Positions 14,518 through 22,922 of a stretch of 64,000 bases of DNA are shown here, piece by piece. A program made the position numbers and the translations under genes. Origin of the DNA: Azospirillum oleiclasticum (GTDB taxonomy: Bacteria > Pseudomonadota > Alphaproteobacteria > Azospirillales > Azospirillaceae); NCBI RefSeq assembly GCF_013423485.1, contig NZ_JABFFR010000033.1, positions 1 to 64,000 of the forward strand. Reading direction: 5' to 3'. The notes below the pieces were generated by a model that did no database searches, was not told where the DNA came from, and was given only the letters and a program-made list of their open reading frames with translations. Position 1 is the first letter of the stretch. Every line of letters starts with the position of its first letter.

Positions 14518-15243
14518 TCACTCCAGATAGCTGTCGATGATCCGCTGCGCCGTGCCATCGGCGACCAGTGTCAAGACGGCGGTCCGCAGCCTGTCCACGA
14601 TCAGCGGGTCGCACTTCGGCGAGCAGGCGAGATAGATGTCGTTGGCGTCGATCGGCTTGCCGATCACCAAAGCCTCCGTACGGCCGGACTGCCTCCATTT
14701 CCACCGCGTCTCGGGCGTCCCGTTGTACCAGGCGTCGAGACCGTCCGCGCGCAGAAGATCGACCTCCCTCTGGCCGATCCTGACGGAGCGCATCCTGCCG
14801 GGCGGGAAGCCGTTGGCCTTGAGGAGCTCCTCCTGCGCGCTGCCCTGACCGACGATGACGCTGTTCAGCTCGGCTTTTGCCTGCTCATAGCTGTCGATGG
14901 ACTTTCCGATCGCCGCGAAGGTTCTCTCGAGGCGGTAGATCGGCGCGATCCAGGTGTAGTTGGCCTCGCGCGCCGGAGTTCTCGAGAGAGGAATGATCAG
15001 TTGGTTCGTCCCTTCGGTCACTTCCTGCTGCCCACGCTTCCACGGAACGAAGACAAACTCGGCCGTGTATCCCGCGCGCTTCATCGCGTCGATGGTGATC
15101 TCGGCCACGAAACCGCTTTGCTTCGCATTGTCCATGGTCATCGGCGGCGCATCGACGCTGTAGACTTTCAGCGTCTCGGCGTGGGCGACGCTGGCGGCGG
15201 CAGCCGCGGCAAGAGCAAAGAAACCGAGAGCCCGGGTATCCAT
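14518..15243 (-). CDS. Periplasmic solute-binding protein, family 3-like
   Basis: 241 residues from the ATG at 15243 (GAGGAGG upstream). A Sec signal peptide MDTRALGFFALAAAAAASVAHA is followed by a mature domain of the SBP_bac_3 fold: TLKVYSVDAPPMTM, GFVAEITIDAMKRAGY, FVPWKRGQQEVTEG and LIIPLSRTPAREANYTW. It resembles the orphan 'transporter substrate-binding domain' proteins often found without their permease. No ABC permease or ATPase adjoins it, so it may serve a distant transporter or act as a sensor-type binding protein. The ligand (an amino acid or other small polar molecule) is not predictable. Confidence 0.85.
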   Translation of the reverse strand: MDTRALGFFALAAAAAASVAHAETLKVYSVDAPPMTMDNAKQSGFVAEITIDAMKRAGYTAEFVFVPWKRGQQEVTEGTNQLIIPLSRTPAREANYTWIAPIYRLERTFAAIGKSIDSYEQAKAELNSVIVGQGSAQEELLKANGFPPGRMRSVRIGQREVDLLRADGLDAWYNGTPETRWKWRQSGRTEALVIGKPIDANDIYLACSPKCDPLIVDRLRTAVLTLVADGTAQRIIDSYLE

Positions 15244-15687
15244 GAGCCGTTTCCTCCTCTGCCCCGTTGTGGGCGGTGTCCGTTCCTTGTCCTTGATGGT
15301 TTGTTGAAGACAATCCCACCGCATGACCGCCGCGGTCTGAAGTCTTCCGACAGGCGGTCACCATTATGAACGCCTGCAAGCGGATTTGCTCCAGCACGGA
15401 CACTGCACGATGTCTGGTCAATGCTCAACAAATCCCATGAAAATCTAAAGCAAAAGAAGAGCTTCGGTCAACATCAAATATGACAATGGAGTTTCAATTA
15501 TAAATAAACAATCGTTCTTCATGAGGGTCGTTTTGCGGCCGGAAGAAAGAAAGGCTCGGGTTGGGAGTGATAAGATTCTTTCGGAATGGCCGGCCAGAAC
15601 TCCCGAAGGGCATGGTGGGGGGCGCGCGACATGCGGGCAGCCCCCCTCCCGCTGTCCGGCGAGGAGAGGGGCCGGCCAGCGGGACCC
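15244..15687. other. AT-rich gap between binding protein and RTX glycosidase
   Basis: About 440 bp. The part at 15430-15530 is clearly AT-rich for this genome (runs such as AATTATAAATAAACAATC) and is probably promoter or horizontally acquired sequence. A GC-rich CCCCTC/GAGGGG hairpin-like pair near 15640-15680, close to the stop of the next minus-strand gene, could end its transcript. No gene is supported. Confidence 0.4.
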
Positions 15688-18210
15688 CTATGCGTCCATT
15701 AGATCGAAGTGCAGCACGCCGTTGTGCGGCATCAACTCCGACGAGCCGAGTTTGGTGGTGTAACCGTCCCGCTCGTACAGGGACGCGGCGCCGTCGTAGC
15801 TGCGGCCGTTGACCACCACCCGGTCGATGTAGAGGTTGCGGTCGGCCGCCGCGCTTCCGCCGTAGTCGTCGTTCAGGAAGCGGATGTCCAGCGCGTCGGG
15901 GGAGCTGTTGCCGGTAACGGTGAAGGTGAACTCCTGCCACCCGTCGTCGCGCTGCGTGCCGACGGCGGTGTCCTTGCCGACCTGCACGCCGTCCACCGTC
16001 AGCCGGAACAGGGGGTTGCCGTTCCACGAGTCGGCCGCCGCCCGCACCGTGATGGTGGAACTGCCGGATCCCGTGCCACCCGTCCCGGTGCCGCCGCCGG
16101 TGGTGACGCCGGCGAACTGGAAGTCGTCGGCTGCGAACTGCGACACGCGGGTGCCGAGGAACAGCACCGTATCGCCGCCGGGCAGGGTCAGCAGCGTGTC
16201 GTCGCCCTTCTGGCTCATCCCCGTCTTCACCTGGGAGAAGGAGGACCAGCCGTAATCCTCCAGCCGTGCCACATCGCCAGACCCGCTGCCGGGGGCGAAA
16301 TCCTCGATCGTGTCGTGGCCGGTGCCCTTCTGGAAGACGAAGCTGTCCTTGCCGCCACCGCCGATCAGCCAGTCGTCGCCGGCCTTGCCGTTCAGCGTGT
16401 CGCCGGAGCCGTTGCTTTCCAGGCGATTGTCGAGGGCGTTGCCGGTGACGGTCTGGGCGTAGCCGCCGATCAGCGCGAGGTTCTCGACGTTGGCCGGCAG
16501 GGTGTAGGTCTTCGACCAGCTATCGACGCTGTCGATGCCCTGCCCGGATTTTTCGACGATCACATCCTGCGGGCGGTCGACCACATAGGTGTCGTGGCCC
16601 TTGCCGCCGGTCATGGTGTCGGTGCCGCCACCGCCGTTGATGTAGTCGTTGACGTCGCCACCCTTGATCACGTCGTTGCCGCCGCCGCCGGAACGGGAGT
16701 ACTGGATGGGCGTCGGCGCCTCGGGCGGCTCGTCGGGACGCCAAGCGGGGGCCGGGGCCGGGGGCGAGCCGCCGAAGGCGAAGTCGTCGGCGGCGAAGTC
16801 GGCGACCTTGTGGTTGGCGAACACCACGACGTCGCCGCCGGGAAGCGCCAGCACGGTGTCGCCGCCATACTGCTCCAGCGCCGCCTTCACCTGGTCGAAG
16901 CTGCGGATGCTGAAGCTGTCCAGCCGCAGCACGTCGCCGCTGCCCGGGCCGGCCTTGAAGTCGGCGATGGTGTCGCGGCCGCCGCCGGGGCGCATGATGA
17001 AGGTGTCGTTGCCGACCCCGCCCATCAGCCGGTCGTTCCCCTCGCGGCCGTCCAGCGTGTCGTTGCCGGTGCCGCCGACGATGCGGTTGTCGAGTTCGTT
17101 GCCGATACCGGTCTGATTGCCGTTGGACAGCAGGGTCAGGTTCTCGACATGGTCCGGCAGGGTGGTGGTGGCGAGCTTGGAGCGGATCTCGTCCTTGCCC
17201 TCGCCGGCGCTCTCGATCACCCGGTCGCCGCTGTTGTCGACATAGTAGGTGTCGTCACCGCCGTAGCCACGCATGCTGTCGGCCCCGGCCTTGCCGTCCA
17301 GCCGCTCGCCGCGCGAATTGCCGTAAAGACTGTCGTTGCCGGATCCCCCAAGACGGATGTTCTTGGGCGCACCACCGAACTCGTCCCGGTATTCCGCCCC
17401 GGTGGCCGGGTTGTGCCCGTCGCTGAGCTTGCCGGGGAAATCCTGGTAGGAGTTCCAGTAGGTGTGGTACGCGACGTCGTACCGGGCGAACCAGTCCGCC
17501 GCCTTCTCGACGTACGCCCCGGCGCCGTCGCTCATCATGCCCCATTCGGAATAGGCGGTCGGCTTGCCGTGCGCGGCGGCGAAGTCCTGGTGCCACTGCA
17601 GGCCATAATTCTGCGTGACCATCTTCGACCACGCGTTCTCGGGGTTCTTCGAATCCCAGGCGGTGTTGTAGTAGAAATCCATGCCGATCACATCGACATA
17701 GGCGTCACCAGGATAGGCCTTCTCCGGGTTCATGCCGAGGTCGCCGATGTTGGGCGCCCATTCGAACGTGAAGCGGTCGGAGACGGTGCGGAAGGCGTCC
17801 ACGAATTCACGGAAGGCGCCGACATAGGCCTCCTCCTTGCCCGCGGCCTTCCACGGGAACCATTGTCCGTTGAACTCCCACCCCGTGCGGATGTGGATCT
17901 CGCCGTCGGGCTGCGACGCGGCCAGGGACTTGGCGACCTGCTTGTAATACTCATTGTAGGCACCGGTCGCCGCCGTTGCCAGGCTGGCGCCGTTGACCAC
18001 CAGCGGGACCGACCACAACACTGTCTTGTCGGTGTTGGACCATAGTTTTTCCGCCCAATCCGCACTGCCGACGAAATCCTTCCAGTCGGCACGTCCAATA
18101 TACCCGAGCACCGCATCCGCGGGCGATTTGAGCCAGGAGTCGAATTTGCTGAGCTCGCTCAGTGAATTGCCGACGTAGACGCCGATCATGGTCACGGGCT
18201 GCCCCTCCAT
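15688..18210 (-). CDS. Secreted GH26-like glycosidase with RTX repeats and C-terminal carbohydrate-binding module
   Basis: 840 residues with three parts. Residues 1-275 resemble glycoside hydrolase family 26 (mannanase/xylanase-like): GWEFNGQWFPW carries the likely acid/base Glu112, EWAPNIGD and VDVIGMDFYYN follow, and TAYSEWG carries the likely nucleophile Glu222. Residues about 285-440 and 510-660 are two blocks of glycine/aspartate-rich calcium-binding RTX repeats (GGTGNDTLDGREGNDRLMGG, GGGGNDVIKGGDVNDYINGG), each with a VENLTLL/VENLALI beta-segment. The last roughly 120 residues (STITVRAAADSWNGNPLFRL... FLNDDYGGSAAADRNLYIDRVVV) match calcium-dependent xylan-binding modules. There is no Sec signal; RTX proteins leave by type I secretion, but no HlyB/HlyD/TolC genes are near. 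The start could be the ATG at 18210 or, with the ATG at 18189, MIGVYVG. Confidence 0.85.
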   Translation of the reverse strand: MEGQPVTMIGVYVGNSLSELSKFDSWLKSPADAVLGYIGRADWKDFVGSADWAEKLWSNTDKTVLWSVPLVVNGASLATAATGAYNEYYKQVAKSLAASQPDGEIHIRTGWEFNGQWFPWKAAGKEEAYVGAFREFVDAFRTVSDRFTFEWAPNIGDLGMNPEKAYPGDAYVDVIGMDFYYNTAWDSKNPENAWSKMVTQNYGLQWHQDFAAAHGKPTAYSEWGMMSDGAGAYVEKAADWFARYDVAYHTYWNSYQDFPGKLSDGHNPATGAEYRDEFGGAPKNIRLGGSGNDSLYGNSRGERLDGKAGADSMRGYGGDDTYYVDNSGDRVIESAGEGKDEIRSKLATTTLPDHVENLTLLSNGNQTGIGNELDNRIVGGTGNDTLDGREGNDRLMGGVGNDTFIMRPGGGRDTIADFKAGPGSGDVLRLDSFSIRSFDQVKAALEQYGGDTVLALPGGDVVVFANHKVADFAADDFAFGGSPPAPAPAWRPDEPPEAPTPIQYSRSGGGGNDVIKGGDVNDYINGGGGTDTMTGGKGHDTYVVDRPQDVIVEKSGQGIDSVDSWSKTYTLPANVENLALIGGYAQTVTGNALDNRLESNGSGDTLNGKAGDDWLIGGGGKDSFVFQKGTGHDTIEDFAPGSGSGDVARLEDYGWSSFSQVKTGMSQKGDDTLLTLPGGDTVLFLGTRVSQFAADDFQFAGVTTGGGTGTGGTGSGSSTITVRAAADSWNGNPLFRLTVDGVQVGKDTAVGTQRDDGWQEFTFTVTGNSSPDALDIRFLNDDYGGSAAADRNLYIDRVVVNGRSYDGAASLYERDGYTTKLGSSELMPHNGVLHFDLMDA

Positions 18211-18551
18211 GTTGTGCGCGGAAGTCTTGCCGGGAGCCGGTCTTCTTCCGCACCGGGTTCACATCAAATGTCAGATCCGAAATATCGGGTTAACGCACGT
18301 TGCGCGTGTGATAGATTTGGGAAAAATGCCGTATTTCTCTGGTACGCGTGCGTTATGTGGTTGAATTCTACCTATTTTCGAAAACGCGTCGACGCCATCA
18401 TGGTTAATCTTTGGTTGCGTTCTACCGGATGGAGTGGCCGGCGTTCCCGCATAGGCGCAATGGTCTTGTTCGCCTCGTTGAACGCGTGCTACGGTCCGCA
18501 GGATCAGCGGAGGCGAGGCTGGAGTCCTGCTTCCCCTGTCAGGGAGCGGGC
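18211..18551. other. Intergenic region between RTX glycosidase and polyamine-type transporter
   Basis: About 340 bp serving two divergent genes. It contains an 8-bp inverted repeat AACGCACG (18292-18299) and CGTGCGTT (18347-18354) with a 47-bp spacer, and a stretch of lower GC (18310-18420). An AGGGAG ribosome site precedes the ATG at 18552. No gene or clear promoter was identified. Confidence 0.4.
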
Positions 18552-19658
18552 ATGGCGGTCGGTGACGGGACGGCAGCGTTGGTGCGCTTCATCGGGGTCC
18601 AGAAGACCTACGATGGCACTCATCTGGTTGTGAAGAACCTGGACCTCGACATTCGCCGCGGCGAATTCCTGACACTCCTCGGACCCAGCGGGTCGGGCAA
18701 GACGACGACCCTGATGATGCTGGCCGGCTTCGAAGTGCCGACAGCCGGTCAGATCGTGCTGGACGGCCGCTCCATCAACACGCTGCCGCCGCACCGCCGC
18801 AACATCGGCATGGTCTTCCAGAACTACGCGCTGTTCCCGCACATGACGGTGGCGGAGAACGTCGCCTTCCCGCTCGGCGTGCGCAAGGTGCCGAAGGCGG
18901 AGATCGCGGATCGCGTGGCGAATGCGCTGGCCATGGTGCAGCTCGACCAGCTCGGCAACCGCCGGCCGGGGCAGCTGTCCGGCGGCCAGCAGCAGCGGGT
19001 GGCGCTCGCCCGCGCGCTGGTCTTCAACCCGCAGCTCGTGCTGATGGACGAGCCGCTGGGCGCGCTCGACAAGCGCCTCCGCGAGCACATGCAGCTCGAG
19101 ATCAAGCACATCCACGAGACGACCGGCATCACCGTGGTCTACGTCACCCATGACCAGGGGGAGGCGCTGACCATGTCCGACCGCATCGCCGTGTTCAACG
19201 ACGGCATCATCCAGCAGATCGACCGTCCCGACGCTCTGTACGAGAGCCCGGCCAACCGCTTCGTCGCCAACTTCATCGGCGAGAACAACACGCTGGACGG
19301 CACGGTGGAGGCGGTGGAGCGGGGTCTCTGCCGCGTGCGTCTCGCCGCCGGCGGGGCGGTCACCGCGCAGGCCGTACGCGTCGAGACGGTGGGTGCGCGA
19401 ACGGTGCTGTCCGTGCGTCCGGAGCGCGTGTCGATCCTCACCGGAGCCGATGCGGACGACGGAACCCTCAACCGGCTCCCCGCCACGGTGCGGGAGACGA
19501 TCTACCTCGGCGACCACGCGCTGGCGGTGCTGGCGGTGCCCGGCAACGAGGAGTTCATGGTGAAGCTGCCGGCCGGCGCCCAGGCCGGCCTGGATCCCGG
19601 ACGGGCGGTCGCCGTCGCCTTCCGTCCGGAGGATTGCCGGGCGCTCGACCCGGCCTGA
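18552..19658 (+). CDS. potA: Spermidine/putrescine-type ABC transporter ATP-binding protein
   Basis: 368 residues from the ATG at 18552. Walker A LLGPSGSGKTTTLMML, Q-loop VFQNYALFPHMTV, signature QLSGGQQQRVALARALVF, Walker B LVLMDEPLGALD, H-loop VTHDQGEALTM, and a C-terminal TOBE domain (about residues 285-365, SVRPERVSIL) are all present, as in PotA. It is the first gene of a four-gene operon (ATPase, binding protein, two permeases) for uptake of a polyamine or a related amine. The genes immediately after encode glutaryl-CoA dehydrogenase and a CoA transferase, which suggests a cadaverine, 5-aminovalerate or glutarate link, but that is inference. Confidence 0.9.
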   Translation: MAVGDGTAALVRFIGVQKTYDGTHLVVKNLDLDIRRGEFLTLLGPSGSGKTTTLMMLAGFEVPTAGQIVLDGRSINTLPPHRRNIGMVFQNYALFPHMTVAENVAFPLGVRKVPKAEIADRVANALAMVQLDQLGNRRPGQLSGGQQQRVALARALVFNPQLVLMDEPLGALDKRLREHMQLEIKHIHETTGITVVYVTHDQGEALTMSDRIAVFNDGIIQQIDRPDALYESPANRFVANFIGENNTLDGTVEAVERGLCRVRLAAGGAVTAQAVRVETVGARTVLSVRPERVSILTGADADDGTLNRLPATVRETIYLGDHALAVLAVPGNEEFMVKLPAGAQAGLDPGRAVAVAFRPEDCRALDPA

Positions 19659-19687
19659 CGGAACGACAACGAAGAAGGATCAGGGAC

Positions 19688-20734
19688 ATGACCACGAACA
19701 GGATGGCGTTCGGACTGGCGGCGACACTGGTGGCCGGCGTGGTGTGGGCGGCGCCCGCCGCCGCGCGCGACCTCACGGTGGTGTCGTGGGGCGGTGCGTA
19801 CCAGGACGTGCAGAAGAAGGTCTATTTCGAGCCGTTCAAGGCCACCGGCACCCCGATGAACGACGAGTCGTGGGATGGTGGCATCGGCGTGCTGCGCGCC
19901 AAGGTGCAGGGCGGCGCCTCCACCTGGGACGTGGTGCAGGTGGAGAGCGAGGAGCTGGCGCTGGGCTGCGAGGAGGGCCTGTTCGAGCAGCTCGCCTACG
20001 CCCGCATCGGCGGTGAGCAGCAGTACATCGCGGAGGCGGTCAACCCCTGCGGCGTCGGCGCGATCATCTACAATTTCGTGCTCGGCTACGACAAGGACAA
20101 GCTGAAGACGGCGCCCAAGGGCTGGGCCGACTTCTTCGACACCAAGACCTATCCGGGCAAGCGCGCGCTGCGCCAGGGGCCGAAGACCACGCTGGAAATC
20201 GCGCTGATCGGCGACGGCGTGGCGCCCAAGGACGTCTACAAGGTGCTGGCGACCGAGGCGGGCGTGGAGCGCGCCTTCAAGAAGCTCGACAGCATCAAGA
20301 ACGATCTGGTCTGGTGGAAGGCCGGCGCCCAGCCGCCGCAGCTCCTCGCTTCGGGCGAGGTCGCCATGACCTCCGTCTACAACGGCCGCATCGACGCCGC
20401 CAACAAGACCGACAAGAAGAACTTCGGCATGGTGTGGAACGGCTCGCTGTTCACCATCGACAGCTGGGTGATCCTGAAGGGCAGCCCGAACGCCGAGGCC
20501 GCCTACAAGTTCCTCAACTTCGTCGGCAAGCCGGAGAACCAGGCGAAGCTGTCGCAGGGCATCGCCTACGGCACCTCCAGCAAGAAGGCGGCGGAGCTGG
20601 TGCCGGCCAAGGTGCTGGCGGATCTGCCGACGGCGCCGGACAACATGAAGAACGCCATCGAGATCAGCACCACCTTCTGGCTTGAGAACATCGACCGCCT
20701 GACCGAGCGCTTCAACAAGTGGGCGGCGAAGTGA
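19688..20734 (+). CDS. Polyamine-type ABC transporter substrate-binding protein
   Basis: 348 residues with a Sec signal peptide (MTTNRMAFGLAATLVAGVVWAAPAAA) and the PotD/SBP_bac_8-like body: LTVVSWGGAYQDVQKKVYFEPF, WDVVQVESEELALGCEEGLFEQL, YDKDKLKTAPKGWADFFDTKTYPGKRALRQGP, AMTSVYNGRIDAANK and TIDSWVILKGSPN. It captures the transported amine in the periplasm. Its stop overlaps the GTG of the first permease by 4 bp. The acidic and aromatic residues around SWGGAY and NGRID are consistent with a cationic ligand; which one is unclear. Confidence 0.9.
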   Translation: MTTNRMAFGLAATLVAGVVWAAPAAARDLTVVSWGGAYQDVQKKVYFEPFKATGTPMNDESWDGGIGVLRAKVQGGASTWDVVQVESEELALGCEEGLFEQLAYARIGGEQQYIAEAVNPCGVGAIIYNFVLGYDKDKLKTAPKGWADFFDTKTYPGKRALRQGPKTTLEIALIGDGVAPKDVYKVLATEAGVERAFKKLDSIKNDLVWWKAGAQPPQLLASGEVAMTSVYNGRIDAANKTDKKNFGMVWNGSLFTIDSWVILKGSPNAEAAYKFLNFVGKPENQAKLSQGIAYGTSSKKAAELVPAKVLADLPTAPDNMKNAIEISTTFWLENIDRLTERFNKWAAK

Positions 20735-21987
20735 CGGCGCTGCCCGTTGCCGCCGGCCCCGCCGGACCTTCGCTGAAGGTCCGGCTGCGGCGGGCGGAGC
20801 GGGCGCGGCAGTGGCGGGCCTTCGCCCTGGTCGGCCCGCTGCTGCTGTTCCTGGCCTTCACCTTCCTGATTCCGCTGGCCGGCATGCTCTGGCGCAGCGT
20901 CGATGACTGGGAGGTTCCGCAGGTGCTCCCGCGCACCGCCGCCGCCATCGGCGGCTGGGACGGGGCCGGGCTGCCGGCGGAGCCGGTCTACGCGGCGCTG
21001 GCGGAGGACCTGATGCAGGCCTACCGCGAGCGCAGCACGGCGGTGGCCGCCAAGCGGCTGAACTACGCGCAGCAGGGCTTCCGGACGCTGCTGATGTCCA
21101 CCGCCCGGCAGCTCAAGGCCATGCCGCCGGACGGCGGTGCGCGCGACGCGCTGGCCGCCATCGACCCGGCCTGGACGGAGCGTTCGACCTGGGCCGCCAT
21201 CCGCGGCGCCCGCGGTCCCGCCACCGACTTCTACCTGCTGGCGGCGCTCGACCTGAGGCGCGATCTGGACGGGGCCGTCGTGTCCGCCCCGGAGGACCAG
21301 TCGATCTACCGAGACGTCTTCCTGCGCACCTTCACCATCGGTGCCGGGGTGACGGCGCTGTGCCTGATCCTGGGCTTTCCGGTCGCCTATCTGCTGGCGA
21401 ACCTGCCGGCGCGGCAGTCCAACCTGCTGATGATCTTCGTCCTGCTGTCCTTCTGGACCTCGTTGCTGGTGCGCACCTGCGCCTGGATCGTGCTGTTGCA
21501 GAGCAACGGCATCGTCAACGACGCGCTGCGCTGGGTGGGGCTGATCGACGAGCCGCTGCGGATGATCTACAACCGCGTCGGCGTGTATGTGGCGATGACG
21601 CATGTGCTCATGCCCTTCATGATCCTGCCGCTCTACAGCGTGATGAAGGGGATTCCGCCGGCCTACATGCGGGCCGCCGCCAGCCTGGGCGCGCCGCCGG
21701 CCGTGGCCTTCGTCCGGGTGTATCTGCCGCAGACGCTGCCGGGCATCGCGGCGGGCAGCCTGCTCGTGTTCATCCTGGGCATCGGCTACTACATCACGCC
21801 GGCGCTGGTCGGCGGGGCCGGCGACCAGATGATCAGCTCGCTGATCGCCTTCTACACCACGGACACGGTGAACTGGGGCCTCGCCTCGGCCCTGGGGGCG
21901 GTCCTGCTGGTGGCGACCAGTGTGCTGGGCGTGGTCTATGGCCGGCTGGTGCAGGCCGGTGCCACCAGCGGGGGGCTCAAGTCATGA
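20731..21987 (+). CDS. Polyamine-type ABC transporter permease 1 (PotB-like)
   Basis: 418 residues from the GTG at 20731 (GTGA overlap). It is longer than PotB (about 285) because of an N-terminal first helix (FALVGPLLLFLAFTFLIPLAGMLW) followed by about 130 residues of soluble sequence before the permease core starts at about residue 190. The core has VTALCLILGFPVAYLLANLP, LMIFVLLSFWTSLLVRTCAWIVLL, the EAA loop PPAYMRAAASLGAPPAVAFVRVYLPQTLPGI and ITPALVGGAGDQMISSLIAFY. The extended loop after helix 1 is characteristic of the putrescine/spermidine permeases annotated in many alphaproteobacteria. It overlaps the next permease by 4 bp. Confidence 0.88.
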   Translation: MTALPVAAGPAGPSLKVRLRRAERARQWRAFALVGPLLLFLAFTFLIPLAGMLWRSVDDWEVPQVLPRTAAAIGGWDGAGLPAEPVYAALAEDLMQAYRERSTAVAAKRLNYAQQGFRTLLMSTARQLKAMPPDGGARDALAAIDPAWTERSTWAAIRGARGPATDFYLLAALDLRRDLDGAVVSAPEDQSIYRDVFLRTFTIGAGVTALCLILGFPVAYLLANLPARQSNLLMIFVLLSFWTSLLVRTCAWIVLLQSNGIVNDALRWVGLIDEPLRMIYNRVGVYVAMTHVLMPFMILPLYSVMKGIPPAYMRAAASLGAPPAVAFVRVYLPQTLPGIAAGSLLVFILGIGYYITPALVGGAGDQMISSLIAFYTTDTVNWGLASALGAVLLVATSVLGVVYGRLVQAGATSGGLKS

Positions 21988-22811
21988 GCAACCACGCGCC
22001 CCGCACCACCGGCCAGCGTTTCGCCTGGGGCGCCACCGTGGTGGTGTCGGCGCTGGTCTTCGCCTTCCTGGTGGCGCCGATCCTGGCGATCGTGCCGCTG
22101 TCCTTCAGCTCTGGCTCCTTCCTCACCTACCCGCTGCCGGGCTTCTCCTTGCGCTGGTATCAGGATTTCCTGCAGTCCGACCGCTGGATGCTGTCGGTGA
22201 AGAACAGCTTCATCATCGGCATCGCCTCCACCCTGCTGGCGATGCTTCTCGGCACCCTGGCGGCCCTGGGGCTGTCCACCTGGAAGAGCCGCTGGAAGGC
22301 GGTGGTGCTGGCGGTGGTGCTGTCGCCCATGGTGGTGCCGGTGGTGATCACCGGTGTCGGCCTCTACTTCTTCTTCGCGCCGCTCGGGCTGACCGGCAAT
22401 TATTGGGGGCTGATCCTGGCGCACACTGCGTTGGCGACGCCCTTCGTGGTGGTGACCGTCTCCGCCACGCTCCAGGGCTTCGACATGAACCTCGTGCGCG
22501 CCGCCGCTTCGCTCGGCGCGTCGCCGGTGGTGGCGTTCCGCCGGGTGACGCTGCCGCTGATCCTGCCGGGCATGGCGTCCGGCGGCCTGTTCGCCTTCGC
22601 CACCTCCTTCGACGAGGTGGTGACCGTGCTGTTCCTGGCCGGGCCCGAGCAACGCACCCTGCCGCGCGAGATGTTCGCCGGCATCCGCGAGAACATCAGC
22701 CCCACCATCACCGCCGTGGCGGTGATCCTGACGGCGCTGTCCATCATCCTGCTCGTGGTGATGGAGGCGCTGCGGCGGCGGACGGAGCGGCTGCGCGGAA
22801 ACGCTCCGTAG
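21984..22811 (+). CDS. Polyamine-type ABC transporter permease 2 (PotC-like)
   Basis: 275 residues, starting in an ATGA overlap with the upstream permease. Six membrane segments are visible (VVVSALVFAFLVAPILAIVPLSF, FIIGIASTLLAMLLGTLAALGL, VVLSPMVVPVVITGVGLYFFF and others). The EAA loop is MNLVRAAASLGASPVVAFRRVTLPLILPGMASG, followed by ATSFDEVVTVLFLAGPEQRTLP, all as in PotC. It completes the ABC operon with the genes at 18552-21987. The next gene, glutaryl-CoA dehydrogenase, begins 111 bp later and may have its own promoter. Confidence 0.88.
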   Translation: MSNHAPRTTGQRFAWGATVVVSALVFAFLVAPILAIVPLSFSSGSFLTYPLPGFSLRWYQDFLQSDRWMLSVKNSFIIGIASTLLAMLLGTLAALGLSTWKSRWKAVVLAVVLSPMVVPVVITGVGLYFFFAPLGLTGNYWGLILAHTALATPFVVVTVSATLQGFDMNLVRAAASLGASPVVAFRRVTLPLILPGMASGGLFAFATSFDEVVTVLFLAGPEQRTLPREMFAGIRENISPTITAVAVILTALSIILLVVMEALRRRTERLRGNAP

Positions 22812-22922
22812 AGCTGCGCCGGAGCCTGTTCCAGGTCGGCTCCGGCTTCTGTATGCTGCGCGTCTTTCCGGGTACCCGTGGTTCGGCGCCCGGTCCGAGA
22901 GAGAATGGATGGAGCGTTGGAG

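Noticed and set aside
16600..17350. Tandem short repeats resembling a CRISPR or satellite
   Set aside because: The periodicity comes from the nonapeptide RTX repeats of the glycosidase; there are no identical repeats with unique spacers.
15709..18045. 778-residue open frame on the plus strand opposite the RTX glycosidase
   Set aside because: It is antisense to a protein with recognisable domains. Long antisense frames are expected in very GC-rich DNA, and it has no family motif or ribosome site.
18292..18354. 8-bp inverted repeat AACGCACG/CGTGCGTT with a 47-bp spacer before the polyamine-type transporter
   Set aside because: The spacer is too long for a simple operator or hairpin, and such short matches can occur by chance. 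Noted in the gap entry only.
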